Source of the DNA: Coptis chinensis
Lineage: Eukaryota; Streptophyta; Magnoliopsida; Ranunculales; Ranunculaceae
Length of the DNA stretch: 64,000 bases
Direction of reading: 5' to 3'
Assembly: GCA_015680905.1 (NCBI GenBank)
Contig: CM027377.1
Span: 30,342,501 to 30,406,500 of the forward strand
The translations under genes and the position numbers were made by a program. The notes under the pieces were generated by a model. It was not told the origin of the DNA. It was given only the letters and a program-made list of their open reading frames with translations, and did no database searches. Shown here piece after piece: positions 1 through 12,900 of this stretch. The first letter of the stretch is position 1, and each line of letters opens with the position of its first letter.

Positions 1-733
1 AGCCTTCGGGTGGTCAAATAATTCCTACTTGTTTAAAAATTAGTTAATTTTGATCACAAACCTGGAAGCTAGTTTTTTACTTAACTGTAATTGTTTAATA
101 TAATTGTTTCATTTCTTTTTAATTGATATAACATTTTATTGGATGGATAGAAAATATAAATTGGAAGGTTGGTATATTAGAAGTACATAAAAGGTGATGT
201 TGTAATTTGCACTGGAATATTGTATTGGAATCTAGATACGAAGAAATGAAAACTATCCTAAAATAGCCTAATTCAACAATAACCCTTGGTCCAAACATAA
301 AACAATATCAGCATTGACCCACAAACATAAAATCAATTCCCTCATCTCGGTCAATATTGAAAAGTTTGTAACAACCCCAACCCACAAGTGTGACATATTT
401 GACAAAATCACAAAATGTGTGGAACTCGTGTTCAATGTCATAAACTAGGAAATTTTGCATAAAAAGACTATTATTTTCAAACTGCAATCAAAAGTGTCTA
501 ATTGGTGTGGCACAATTCAACTTTACATTGTTGCCTGTTGGATAAGTTGTAATTGAGGGAAACCTATGGCGATAGACGACTATCTCCCTGCCAACGTGTA
601 GCATGTTTGTTGGTCTTCGCCCTAAGATTGAGAACTCATGATTTGTGTTATTTGAGTATAAATAACCATATTAAATTGGATGCATATTTACAACTTTTAT
701 AATTATGCAACTAAGCGGGCCTTTTAGGTTGAT

Positions 734-943
734 TTGCTTTTAAGGTTTAGTTTGAGAGATATTATGGAGTTACACAACACCCTCAATCACAAAAACTTGC
801 CTATCGTGTGTCAGGTGTGCAAAAACGCCTTTTATAATGAGGCATGGTTTGCAATTCATGTGGACAAACATGGGCACATAAAGAATCCTGAGAAGAATGT
901 ATGTGAAAGTTTCTCCCCTAGCATGTTATTGTTATTGTTATAA
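734..943 (+). CDS. C2H2 zinc-finger-like fragment
   Basis: This 69-residue frame contains one C2H2-type pattern, C-x2-C-x12-H-x3-H (from CQVCK to HVDKH, around residues 26-46). A related-looking but less regular stretch (CINCDRPYHG followed by HYHH) is encoded about 500 bp downstream near 1295-1365. The two could be remnants of one decayed zinc-finger gene. There is no convincing promoter, splice structure or second good finger, and the C-terminal Leu run looks non-functional. The finger spacing is seen directly; the gene assignment is inference. It could be a chance frame. Confidence 0.25.
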   Translation: MLLRFSLRDIMELHNTLNHKNLPIVCQVCKNAFYNEAWFAIHVDKHGHIKNPEKNVCESFSPSMLLLLL

Positions 944-2304
944 ATATTTGGATTAATTTATCCTCATTATGCTTTTGTTGTTTTGAAATGTTGTTGTTAT
1001 AATGTGTTTTTGGTTTATCATTGATATGAATTTATTGTCGGGTATTTTTTTGTTTATTTTTATATATATATATATATATATTTTATATTTATTTTATATA
1101 TATATATATTTCAATTGTAGCGATTTTTGGCGATATTTGTTATTTGATGGACGCTTACTAGCCCTTTGTGTTTTTGGTGCACAACATTGTCGTGATAACC
1201 TGTGTTTTGTAGTTTTGAAAGCCATCTTCTTTGTTATATGGACGTGTGATTGAATTGCACGATAACCCAAAAGCAACCGGTTCAACAAAGTATTTGTATC
1301 AATTGTGACCGACCATACCATGGCTTAAACAATGATTTTCAACTACATTACCATCACTATCCATTACAAATCAAGATCCACCTTCCGCCTTCACTCATTT
1401 TTCTCTATGAATTAGACTCGTGATTATACTTTGCAACATTCAAATAGACGTTGGAACTCGGAAGTAGCATAAAAGCTTTGGATTTTTACTTTATTTGTTT
1501 ACATGTCATCAATACGTCCCCGCATTGAATTTCGTACGAAGAATTACTAACTATGCTTATCAATTAGTAACTCAGTACTTAACATGTCAATGACTTAGGC
1601 TAAGTGCACTCCCTATCTCTAAACCTGGAAAAAAACTGTGTTTTGAGAGTGTAGTACATTTTTGTGTTCAATGGACCAAATCATACTTCGCCAATTCAAC
1701 TGGCGCCAAATGAATCAAGAATTTTCTAATGGGGACACAGTCCATTTGACTCCAATTCAAACTGGTGCCAAATGAACCAATTTTTTTTTTTCTGCACCAT
1801 GTCTAGTGGCGTAATTTGAATGTTTACAAATAGAGCCAAATCAAGTGGCATAGAATGTACTCTATATTCCTCAAAATCACTTCTTTATATATAGGGGTAA
1901 TACGACAAATAGAGAGTTATTTCCGCCAGTTCTCATTCCACTTATACAGGAATACAATGCCATTGGACTCAACCTTACAAGAGTAACTTGCAATGAGTCA
2001 ATTGACTCAAAATAGACATACTCATACACAACATCAATTAAAAACACTCCAAACATATCTTAACTATTTATAGGGTTTTTTTTTTTTGTGCTTGACTATT
2101 TAGGCGAGGGTTGAGTGACTAATAAGATTACTCTTAAACTATCCCTAATTGGGCAATAATATTTGTTGATAATAATCTTTGTATAAAATCTATTTAGACT
2201 CCTTTAATAACTCCATTATCTTAGGTGACATCCAAATTATATTTCTCTTTCCAATAATAAGAAACAAAAATAGAAACAAAAAAAAAAACTTATAACTTAT
2301 CCAA

Positions 2305-2598
2305 TTAAATAGTAACAAATAAATAAATAACAAAAAATCTTGCCTATATTTCTACAAACAAATTAAACAAAAAATGAAAGAGGATAAAGAAAAGTAAAAA
2401 AATAAAATCCAACACCTTAAAAAAAGTTAGGCGCCCAAAAAATTCACCTTCGTCATTCTCAATCTCCTCACTCTCTTTTTTGTTACAAAATTTCATTTTT
2501 TTTTTATCACTTTAGTCTACATTAATTTTGAACGAAGAAAAAAAAATACATGTGATTATCTATCTATTGACTATTATCCAAAAATAAATGTTTGGATG

Positions 2599-2636
<38 letters not shown>

Positions 2637-2750
2637 GAGTCAAGGTTTATTTTCCTTTATTTTATTTATTTCTTGGGTTGAATTGTTTGTAGAAATATAG
2701 ACAAGTTTTATTTATTTGTTTGTTATTTTGGTTGTAGTCATTCAATTAGG
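2305..2750. repeat. Imperfect inverted repeat around a poly-A run
   Basis: The left arm (about 2310-2365, containing CTATATTTCTACAAACAA) matches the reverse complement of the right arm (about 2680-2750, containing TTGTTTGTAGAAATATAG). The arms continue as similar AT-rich sequence and enclose about 300 bp with a long A run. This suggests a MITE-like foldback element. No target duplication was identified, so the ends are approximate. Confidence 0.4.
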
Positions 2751-4306
2751 TATGTTATTTAGTATATAACCCGTGCCGTAGGCACGGTTGGTTATATGAC
2801 TTACTTATTATATTGATGGATGTTTTATTATGTTTTAAAGGCATGTAAATATTGTGATCCAATATCCAAAAAAGGTTTTGGAGGGGCATGTCTCTCAATT
2901 TAGAATCATATTCAATCAATTAAGTCTAGGAATTGGTCCATAATTTGTACAATTTTTTTTTATTTAAGTTGCCCTACCTAGGAAATCAAGACCAGAATAA
3001 TAAATGGAAAGAATAGGGTAGTAGGAATTTAAGAAATATTTCCGACGGACAACATTTACTACTACTGGTTGGTTAGGTTCAAATTGTAAATTTATTTAAA
3101 ATATATACCCTTTATAAATCATAAATAAAAAAGATGTTTTTTTTTTTCCATAGTGATTATTTATAACCAATCATAAGAAAAATCAAATCAGAAAACAAAA
3201 TGGGATATAAAAGTAAGTTTGATTGTGTTAAGAGATAAAAGCAACTCAAGGACATCCTAATTTTCCAATGGGTCGTATTGGCTATGATATTCACTATAAC
3301 TTTCAACATTCTTTGTCCTCTCAGTTGTAATACGCTCTTTTAGAAGTTTATTTTCTTCAATGAGTTTTTGATAATTTTCCTGAATAGTTTCATGTTCTTC
3401 AAGTAGTTTATCAAAGGCATATTCTATTCTTCGATAGCGGTCACAATATTATTTTGTGTCCTCGTAATTGAAGTTGACTATTTCACATCTGTAGTCTTAT
3501 TGTAAAAAACTAATTGCGTTTTTTGTAGCATCCTGTTCTGACATCTTTTTGTCTTGCGAACGTTTTCCCAAAAATATTTTATTCTTTTTTATTTTGGAGA
3601 TATCAAGTTCTACCCATGCCTCATATAGATAGATTGTCAGTTTGTGTGTATCCATACGAACCGGTTCACATGTTAAAATGCTTCAACATAAGATAGACGA
3701 AGAGCTTAGATTTTTTATTAACACTACACTGGAAAAACAAGTGAAGAATGACACAGGAGATAAAGGAAGGAGTTAATATTACAATGTAAGATAATTGAGC
3801 ATTGTATACTTCCCAATATAACGTTGTTTTAGAGAGATTTGTAACGCCTAAAAATGGAAAAGGGACCTTCCTAATACGATGCGTGCATATTATGGCTGAA
3901 ACTCGAGAGAAATGTATTGGTTTGGAACTGAAGCACAAAAGATTTTAAGCATTCTTTTAAAGAATCCCCACTAAATAAGTTAGTGGAAATAGTTAATTGT
4001 CTATATCAGTTATTTTGTTAAATATTTTTCGAGGGAACGCGGGGTACTGTAGCAAAATAATGAAAATAACTTAAAATCATATCAACAAATACTAAAGAGA
4101 ATCCGGGTTAAAAACATGGTGCCACTGTTAGGAAAGAGAAAACAATGGCGCCAAAATATTATAAATGTACTTAATTAATAGTCCAAGTAAGAAATCAACA
4201 CAAAAACAATCATTTGGGATGGTATGTTTGCGTCAAACTCTTGGCTAGCATTAGTAGCTCTACAACAAAATAGTAGCAATGCAGCAATATGGAATGCCAT
4301 TGTAAT

Positions 4307-4417
4307 AAAATGTGATTAGCACAAAACAAAAATTAAAACCATGGGATTTATGTTTGATTGTGCTAAAATGTAGTTAGCACAAAACAAAAATTAAAACCAT
4401 GGGATTTGTGTTTGAAC
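4307..4417. repeat. 58-bp tandem duplication
   Basis: Two adjacent copies with a 58-bp period share the core TTAGCACAAAACAAAAATTA and the following CCATGGGATTT. They differ at only a few positions. No coding function is visible. Confidence 0.75.
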
Positions 4418-5185
4418 TCTAAGGTCGTGTTATCGAGTGCTACTATGAATGTTATACTTACCGTATATATACACACGATTATAATTGCTCTTACAAATGA
4501 CAAAATTGTGTTAACATGGTTAAGGTCAGTAAAAATTGCTTCATTGTAAAGTTATTTTGTACAAACTGTATGTCCAAATAAGGCTCATTAAGCTCAAATT
4601 TCAAGGATATAAAACCACAAAATATTTATGAAATAGAACAATATTGTTAATAGTGTTTTAGAACATTCTCGTACAGAAGGATTTGTATTCTCTCATGTAT
4701 GCCTTGATCAACTCTAAAGTCTTTCATTAGTTAACAAATGTGAACCAATGCATACCTACAATGACAATTTAAGTTCAATAACCATTTGGTAAACCTTACG
4801 GATGGTGTCTTATAATTCATCATGAAGTTTTTATCCAAAACTTATATACGTGGAACTATTTATGAAAAAAAGGAACTACATATTAATAAGTCATCTCCTA
4901 ATTATTCGTGAAGTTTATATCCAAAACCTTACATATTTGTGGAACTGTTACAGAAAGGGTTTCAGTGTTTTACAGTAAACAAAAAAATTATATACATACA
5001 TATTAATTAGTTGTCTCTAGTGTCTAGTTTCCTATAAAGAGATGTGCTACAACCTTAATAGACCCTTAACAAGGTTATCCCTTCACAACTTGATCTTGAT
5101 TCTTCCACATGCCATAAGCATGATAGCAGACATCCATCATAGATCTTAATTGTTATTCACAATGTGAATATCTCCAGTGAAGTCT

Positions 5186-5355
5186 ATCGTAGATCTTCCT
5201 TGTTCTTCACAACTTGAATATCTTTAGAGAATCGAAAACTACCTTCATTGTTTTGTACCCTATCCTTATTATCGTAGATCTTCCTTGTTCTTCACAACTT
5301 GAATATCTTTAGAGAATCGAAAACTACCTTCATTGTTTTGTACCCTATCCTTATT
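5186..5355. repeat. Perfect 85-bp tandem duplication
   Basis: Units 5186-5270 and 5271-5355 read as identical, beginning ATCGTAGATCTTCCTTG. A diverged third version lies just upstream (about 5140-5185), with TTAATTGTTATTCACAATG in place of TTCCTTGTTCTTCACAACTTG. This indicates a recent local duplication, or an assembly duplication, on top of an older one. Confidence 0.85.
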
Positions 5356-8196
5356 GCATCGATTCATGCATGTTCTTTAATGACATCAGTTCAGTTGCAT
5401 TATCGGAATTCGAAAAGACATTAACAATTTCCTCACAAAGAACCTTGACTATGGTATTTACCTGCAACATGACAATAATGCACTAAAACTGTAAATTCTT
5501 GTTTGGTGTACATATGTTAAATCGGAGGATGCACAAAACAAATTTATGTTGCATAACTAATCCAATGCTAAGAATTTCATAAATACTAATAAGCTTGCAA
5601 TTTCTTTAAAAAATCTAGTTTTTAACAATCAAATGATAAGTTCTTAAACGCGCAACTCAAATGAATGAAGTACGAACTAACTTTTTCTAAAATTCTGTTA
5701 CCACAATCATTGTGAATCCAACCCCAAGTCCCATAGTGTACAAAGAATTCCATTTATCAGCAATGATAAATGAAAATGCAAAGAAATCATGCTTACAAAG
5801 TCATGAACACTATCTAAGATCTGGTACATGTTATGTATTGCGTCGATCTGGTGTAACGCAATATAAATATAGCATAGCCTCCATTTCCAATCTAATTATC
5901 ATAAGAGCAATAGACTTGTGTTTATATTTGTTTGCCTCTGCCTTGAGACTATCCTCGTTTGCACGTATAGGTCAAACCAACTGCCATAATTGTGACTCTT
6001 TCTCTTATTAGCCTAATTGGCAATCCTGGTCTACTTCATTGCACCCCTTAAAAAGGAGCGAGGGATGAAGGAGTCTACTAACTATATATAGATAGTCTCA
6101 AACAGTTAATAGACTACATTCAACAATTGAAAAAAACACACTTTTTGTGTGCGTGAGTAATATCAAAATTCATTGCAATGGAATGGCAAGTTTTTAAAAA
6201 ATGACTAAAGGGAAAGTGATCTTGGCGTATAAAAAGCAACAATTATTATTATTTTTTAAAATAAAAATAAGGTAATATAGAACCATAAAAATCTATCATA
6301 GATTCAAACATTCAAGCAATACAGGCAAAATATATACGTAACTGAAATCCCATAGTGTTTTTATGTATAGGGCATCAAACAACCTAACTACGCCAAGCCG
6401 AAGATTTCTTAACAAAGATTTCTAAACAGTCAAAAAATGAACCTAATATATATTTGAGACTTACCCACACACAGTTGGCAATGTAATTCCTAATGTAAAA
6501 CTGCAAAAAACCTTTCCAAAAAGTTCATTGTTGCTCCTTAGTCCTTAGAGATCCCTATTTCCATTAGTTGCATCAGTCAGCCACAAACACAATTTGAGGA
6601 TAATAGACCGATTACATAAATCAGCATCTTCAACTGAATTTCAGTTTTACACTGGAATCATAGTCCTTAGGAAGATTGTGCGGAATACCAAGTAGCAAGG
6701 ACTGAATTCACAAATTGATTGACATAAAATTAGATAAGCACTAAGAGTTTAGGTTTTTTAGTACAATTGACCTTGGAAATAGAACTCTTCCTTGGCATCA
6801 TACCTTGGGGTTCCTTAGCGTCATACCTTAGGGAAAGAAAAAGAGCGATGAAATGAAATGAAATAAAATGATGCCGAAGCTCAGTAAACTATGAGCGCCA
6901 CATCCAGTAAAACCAACTATTGTATCACAAAGTATTTCAAACCAAACCCAAAACATATGTGCAAGCCGGTAATTTCAAGCAATGACATGGAGAGGTCTAC
7001 AATAAAACTTAGTTCAAGGAATTAATAGGAAAAAAAAATCTTTAAAATACAACACAAAGCCAAGTTTTGCTTGTGAAGGTGAACTCACCATTTTATACGT
7101 TCTAAGAACTCGGGAACGGTCTCAATCCCCAATTTGTTAATAAAAAAATTTCATACAAATTTTGAACTGAAACATCTTCATATACAAACTAAATAATCTA
7201 AAAATTAAAGTTGCTTTCAAACATTAATCCTAAAAACAAAATGGATTACTTGATCCATATTTCTGAGATTTTATAATTAACATATATTAGAGGCTTAAAG
7301 TTCTGAGAGAAGGTAACGGTAACGACTTATCAATGTATAGTGAAAAGGAATAAAATTCCTAAAATTATGTTCCAATGTAAACCTCCTTCCCCAAAGTTCA
7401 TTGTTGTTCCCTATATGCAACAGTCAACCACAAATAGAAAATAAGGTAACGTTAGTACCCTGTCCATGATGAAGATTTAATTTAATGTATTAGTTGGCCG
7501 TAACCGAAAGAAAAAATAAGGTAATAATGCAACACAAACTTTCAAAAACTAATAAATATGAAGCCTGAAAAGTGCCTACTTTAGAATCCAATAGCATAAA
7601 TTCCAAGTCCAGGAGCTGTTTTTTACCTTTCAAATTAGTGAGTCCCATAATCTTGTAATGTGTCCCATATTTTCCATCCATCTGTTACCCTACATTGGCT
7701 ATCGAGGTCTTGGTAAGGTTGCATTATCTGTAACAACAAAACTTGTAAAAGAAGCAAAAAAATTATCCCTCGCACCTACATGGGCAACATCTATTGGAGT
7801 GGGGAAAAGAAGCAGACATGTTTTGCAAAAAATGAGGAAAAGAAAAAAGAATCAAAAGCTAGCGCAGTTAAAAAAATTATCAAATACTTCATACTAATAA
7901 CACTAACTACTACTTATATAGGATCAGATTGTGTATTAATTTCAATACAAATACCCCAACCAAGCCATAAATTAAACCAATGCTTCCAGTGAATTTTGTT
8001 GCAAGTGGGTTAGGTATTATCAGTAAAATCCGAAATATGAAACTAAAGCATATGCAAATAAGAGTGAAGTACCAAACCAAAGGATGTGTTTAAGCCAAGT
8101 TTCATGATAAATTGAATAGACACCTAAAAGTTATACAAATTTATCCCAAAAACATTTGAAATTGCAAACCTCAATTTGATTGCATTTATTTCTTAC

Positions 8197-8264
8197 CTTG
8201 GCCCTTGAATTTGAGAGAGAGTTTTTATGAAGTTGGGAGAGAGCTTTGGGAGTGGGGTTTTATA
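8197..8264 (-). promoter_or_regulatory. Possible TATA box, leader and splice donor on the minus strand
   Basis: Read on the minus strand, TATAAAA (8264-8258) is followed about 30 bp later by a CT-rich leader-like sequence and then by AAG|GTAAGAAAT, a consensus splice donor at 8197/8196. This arrangement looks like a plant core promoter plus a short non-coding first exon. Downstream (lower coordinates) only one weak exon-like frame was seen, near 7490-7681, with faint similarity to the OB fold of replication protein A (LDLEFMLLDSK). Whether a real transcript starts here is inference. Confidence 0.3.
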
Positions 8265-8497
8265 CAGATAGTTGAGAGATACGTTACTCAGTCATGCTCT
8301 GCTTTATCTCTACTGAGTAATTGCATTGAAATTGATGGTAGTGGAGCAACGTAAGGAAACAATCACTGCTTCTCTAATGCCTGCACTAATGGGTGGCTTC
8401 AATAACAAATTAATAGGGAGAAGAGAAATAGGATGTACTAATGGAGAGAAAGAAGTTGTAATGGACCCATCATTCATTGAATTGGCATTAGTCAAAG

Positions 8498-9235
8498 GAG
8501 CGCGGTATTGGCACCCCGATAAATGGGACTAGCACCCCTTTGACAAAAAGTAAAACAATAATGGTTATTCCTTATATGTCCTTTTACACCCTACATGCCC
8601 ATAGTTCTACGGCAGGCAGTTGCCGCAAGATCTCATATCCTACGGCAGGTAGTTGCCGCAAGATCGCACAATCCACGGCAAGCAACTGCCGCGAGATCGC
8701 ATATCCCACGGTAGGCAGTTGCCTCAACATATTTTTTTTGTGTTTTTTGTTTTTTTTTTCACTTCAAATTTTGCGTATTGAACACACACGACATATGGAT
8801 ACCTCATTTTCTTCTTTAAAATTTCTTTATACACTTTAAGAACAACACCAAAACTATGACAAAAAAAATATACAATCGAGCCATACTTTTTCTATCTCGC
8901 GGCAAATATTTTCATATGCTATAAAAAAAAATTGTGATCAAATTAATGAAGAAGAGTTTTGATAATTAACACAAGCAAATACTCCATTTTAGTAAACAAA
9001 ATAATCTCGCGACAACTAACTTTTTTTTTTATGGTGGCTATTAAAAAAAAAGACCCACGGCAGCCACCTTCCGTGGGATATAGGATCTCGCGGCAACCCG
9101 ATGCTGTGAATTGTGTGATCCCGCGGCAGGTGCTTGCCGTTAGTGTTTTTTGTGTATTTAATGGAGGGGTGCTAGTACCGTTGAATTGGTCAAAGGGGTG
9201 CTAGTCCCATTTATGGGGTGCCAATACCGTGACCC
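8498..9235. mobile_element. Mutator-like non-autonomous element with 10-bp TSD
   Basis: The ends are inverted repeats of about 45 bp sharing CGGTATTGGCACCCC and then ATAAATGGGACTAGCACCCC. They are flanked by identical 10-bp direct repeats TTAGTCAAAG (8488-8497 and 9236-9245). A 9-11-bp TSD with long TIRs fits Mutator-like elements. No transposase is present. The interior is unusual: four units of about 33 bp at 8608-8725, each holding a small palindrome of the form CGGCAGG-CAGTTGCCG, face reverse-complement relatives at 9055-9145, so the whole element can fold back. The family is inferred from TSD size and TIR length. Confidence 0.8.
8606..8726. repeat. Array of about 33-bp palindromic units inside the Mutator-like element
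   Basis: Four consecutive units follow the pattern ACGG(C/T)A(G/A)G(C/T)A(G/A) then TGCCGC(A/G)AGATC. Each contains a short hairpin (CGGCAG...CTGCCG type). Related units occur in the opposite orientation at about 9055-9145. Subterminal arrays like these are typical transposase-binding sites, but that role is inference here. Confidence 0.7.
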
Positions 9236-9991
9236 TTAGTCAAAGACTCAAAACCCAACTAACGTACACCTCTCCATCTCCATTTGTCTATTTCTTTTCT
9301 TTTGGAAATTATTGTACTAAATAAGTTTTAGTTGGTAATTAATTACTTATTTTAATACAACTCTTAAAAACACTTAATAAATATTATTAAGAATTAGCAT
9401 AAAAAAAGAATTTCAAGACAATCTAAACCATACATGTGTACCCCCATCTAACTCACATAGCTAGTACATGAATACTACTATATAGGAAATTAATTGCAAT
9501 ACCACTCTAAATAGCGAGTAAAGTAATTAATTGCCCGTTCATTTATATTTAGTTTATTAAGTAATACTTTTAAATGACATTGAAAAGGAGTTTCAAAACG
9601 CTCTAGATCGTATATTTATCCCAATCTAACTTAGATCCCCACGCGATCTCGATCTCTATTTGTCTTGTCATTGTATTTTATTATAATAGATTTGTTTTTT
9701 GATTTTGGAAGGAGAATAAAATTTTGATGCGACTTAGTAAATGGGTCCCAACTGAGTTAATATAGCCAGCCAGTAGTCTGAGTTAATACGGAGGGGTCAA
9801 TATAGCCGGTACTTTCCAGCGAGGTCTAGACTTAACACGTAGTTGTCCAGACGTGTAGAAAAGAGGCACACCCAAAAAAAAAGGAAAAATCTATACAAGT
9901 GTTGTTTCTACCTGAACACTCAAAACTTGAAGTCAATAACAAGCAAATCCTTAATTCTCCATTTCAAGTTTTCCTGCAAAGCAGTTCAAAT

Positions 9992-12900
9992 ATGAAGGGA
10001 AAGCTAAGAAAAAAGATACACTTAAGCAAACTCTACTCTTTCTCACGTACCCATTCATCATCAACACGAGAACATTCACAACTAGGACAGAAAGGTTATA
10101 CTAGAGTCGTGTACTGCAATGATCCAGAGAATCCAGAAGTAGATAAGTTAAGCTACAGAGATAACTACGTGTCGACAACTAAGTATAACGTGCTAAACTT
10201 TATACCCAAGTCATTGTTTGAGCAGTTTAGGAGGGTGGCGAATATATATTTTCTCGTAGTGGCACTTGTTTCGTTTAGTCCTTTGGCACCTTATTCAGCT
10301 CCTAGTATACTTGTACCTTTGGTTGTTGTTGTTGGTGCTACTATGGTTAAAGAAGCTATTGAAGATTGGCGCCGTCGAAAACAGGTACTAATTTTTTGCA
10401 CTTATTTAAATTTGTTTTGTGATTTGAGGTCTGTCAATTTACATAGCATCCTTAGAGTTTTAGTGATATTTAAGAATATAGAAATCACATTTCAATAGAA
10501 GAATAAGAAATTTAATTGCCAAGTCCAGTACTCCAGTTGCAATCCATGGGCTATCTCTCAGGCCAAATTGCTCCGCCGTGAGCTGTTTTTGGATTATGGG
10601 CATTAGAGAAATGTGACACAGCGTAATTTGGTAATAGAGATAAAAATTTGCTTGAACTTTTCATTAGAGATTTAGTCATTTACTATTCAGGGTCCATATT
10701 GGGCATGCAACTGCCTTGTTAGTTGTTGATGGATTGATTTTATATCAGGACTCTTTGTTTGTTCCTGTTAGTACACCTTGATTGACATCTGAAGTTGTGT
10801 TTCTTACACTCCTATGAAATGATACCATTTGTAGATTAGTCCGAATGTTGTGAAATGGTGGATGAACTACAAATTACAGTTGCTTATACTTGTTTATGAT
10901 TACTGTGTAGACATTGTGCTACTTGCTTTCTCGCCGTTTCTATATAAGTATCTGATCTGATGTGAAATTATGTTTTTGGCTCCTGGGATTACTTGTTCTT
11001 GATTGTTTGTTAGTCCATTTTTTCTTTTTTGATTATTGGCAGACATATCCAGGTAGTGTCCATCAAGATGTACCTTCCTCTGTTGCTTTTGATCTGTAGT
11101 TAGATTTCTTTTAATCTATTGAAGGATTTTTGTTACTAATAGGAAGAAGAAACAATTGTGCTATAGACTGTAAAATTATGTGCTTGAATGTTCTCAGGAT
11201 ATAGAAGCAAACAATCGGAAGGTCAAGGTGTATGATGGGCATACATTCCATGAAACTAGATGGAAGAAGTTACGAGTTGGAGATCTTGTTAGGGTGGAAA
11301 AGGATGAGTTCTTTCCTGCTGATCTAGTTCTGTTGTCATCTAGTTATGAAGATGGGATTTGTTATGTTGAGACAATGAATCTTGATGGTGAGACAAACCT
11401 AAAAGTTAAGCAATCTTTGGAAGTGACCTCCTCTTTACACGACGAAAAGTCTTTCAGAAATTTCAAGGCAGTTATTAAATGTGAGGATCCAAATGATAAT
11501 CTTTATACCTTCATTGGAAGTTTGTACTATGATGGTTCAGAATATCCTCTTTCACTGCAGCAGCTTCTTTTGAGAGATTCGAAGCTTCGAAATACTGAAT
11601 ATGTGTATGGTGTAGCGGTATTTACTGGTCATGATACAAAGGTGATGAAGAATGCTACAGATCCTCCTTCAAAGAGGAGTAAGATTGAAAAAAGAATGGA
11701 TAAGATAATTTTCACACTTTTAGGAATACTTGTTCTGATCTCTTTTGTTGGATCTATTTTCTTCAGTATTGAAACTAAGGAGGACCTGGGAGGTGGAAGA
11801 TATAAAAGGTGGTATCTTAGACCAGATACTCCAATTGTATACTTTGACCCAAGAAGAGCTTCCCTAGCTGCTTTTTTTCATTTCCTAACTGACCTGATGT
11901 TGTATGGATATCTGATACCAATATCGTTGTACGTCTCCATAGAAATTGTAAAGGTCTTACAAAGTATATTCATCAACCAAGACCCATATATGTATGATGA
12001 GGAAACAGACACACCTGCACAAGCGCGCAAGCACATCAAATTTAAACGAGGAACTTGGTCAGGTCGACACAATACTATCTGACAAAACAGGTACGCTTAC
12101 ATGCAACTCAATGGACTTTGTAAAATGCTCCATAGTGGGCACTGTTTATGGCCGTGGTGTTACGGAAGTAGAGCAAGCTATTGCAAAAAGAAAAAGGCAT
12201 CAGCAGCCGCAAGAATTAGCTGATACATCACCTGATTTAGAGGAGCATAAAGATGATGCAACAAGCTCAAAAATGCCAATTAAAGGGTTTAACTTCCGAG
12301 ATGAACGTCTCATGAATGGACATTGGGTGAAAGAACCTCATTCAGAAATCATACAGCAATTCTTTCTCACATTAGCAATATGCCATACTGCCATTCCCCG
12401 ATGTGAATACAGAGACAGGTGAAATTTCTTATGAAGCTGAGTCTCCTGATGAATCAGCTTTTGTGATAGCTGCAAGGGAACTTGGGTTTGAATTTTATGA
12501 AAGGACCCAGACAAAAATTTTGTTACACAAATTAGATCCAATGACTGGTAGGAAGGTTAACAGGTGGGTTACCTTCAAATCCTTATGTGGCTAAGGAAAC
12601 AAGAGAGTCTATTACATGTATTTTTTTTTTTTCTAAATCTGTTATCCGAATTTGCAATCTACTGATTTGATTTCTCGCAGATCATATGAGCTTCTTCATG
12701 TATTAGAGTTCAGTAGTCTGCGCAAGCGTATGTCAGTGATTGTGAGGAATGAAGAGGGTCAGTTGGTGCTCCATTGCAAGGGTGCTGACAGGTCTGATGC
12801 CACAGTGCCACACACAGCCACAGCCACTGACACAGCCAGAGTCACAGATTGTTTTAAGCACAGATACCTTTAACTTTATATTGTGTTAATTTGATCCCAA

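Larger units (their letters stand above)
1..8130. other. Gene-poor AT-rich flank
   Basis: No intact gene is recognisable in this stretch. It holds simple repeats ((TA)n near 1060-1105, a run of about 30 A near 2605-2632), an imperfect inverted repeat around that A run, two short tandem duplications (4307-4417 and 5186-5355), a small C2H2-like reading frame at 734-943 and a possible minus-strand first exon at its right edge. The remaining open frames are short, biased toward Ile, Phe and Lys, and resemble no family I know. Confidence 0.6.

Noticed and set aside
5712-6011. 99-residue open frame
   Set aside because: No family motif, biased composition, and no splice or promoter context.
7658-7992. 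Overlapping Lys-rich plus-strand frames
   Set aside because: Lys and Ser runs reflect A-rich sequence; no recognisable domain.
8310-8532. Overlapping frames on both strands next to the Mutator-like element
   Set aside because: One is antisense to the other, and the plus-strand frame runs into the TIR; no family resemblance.
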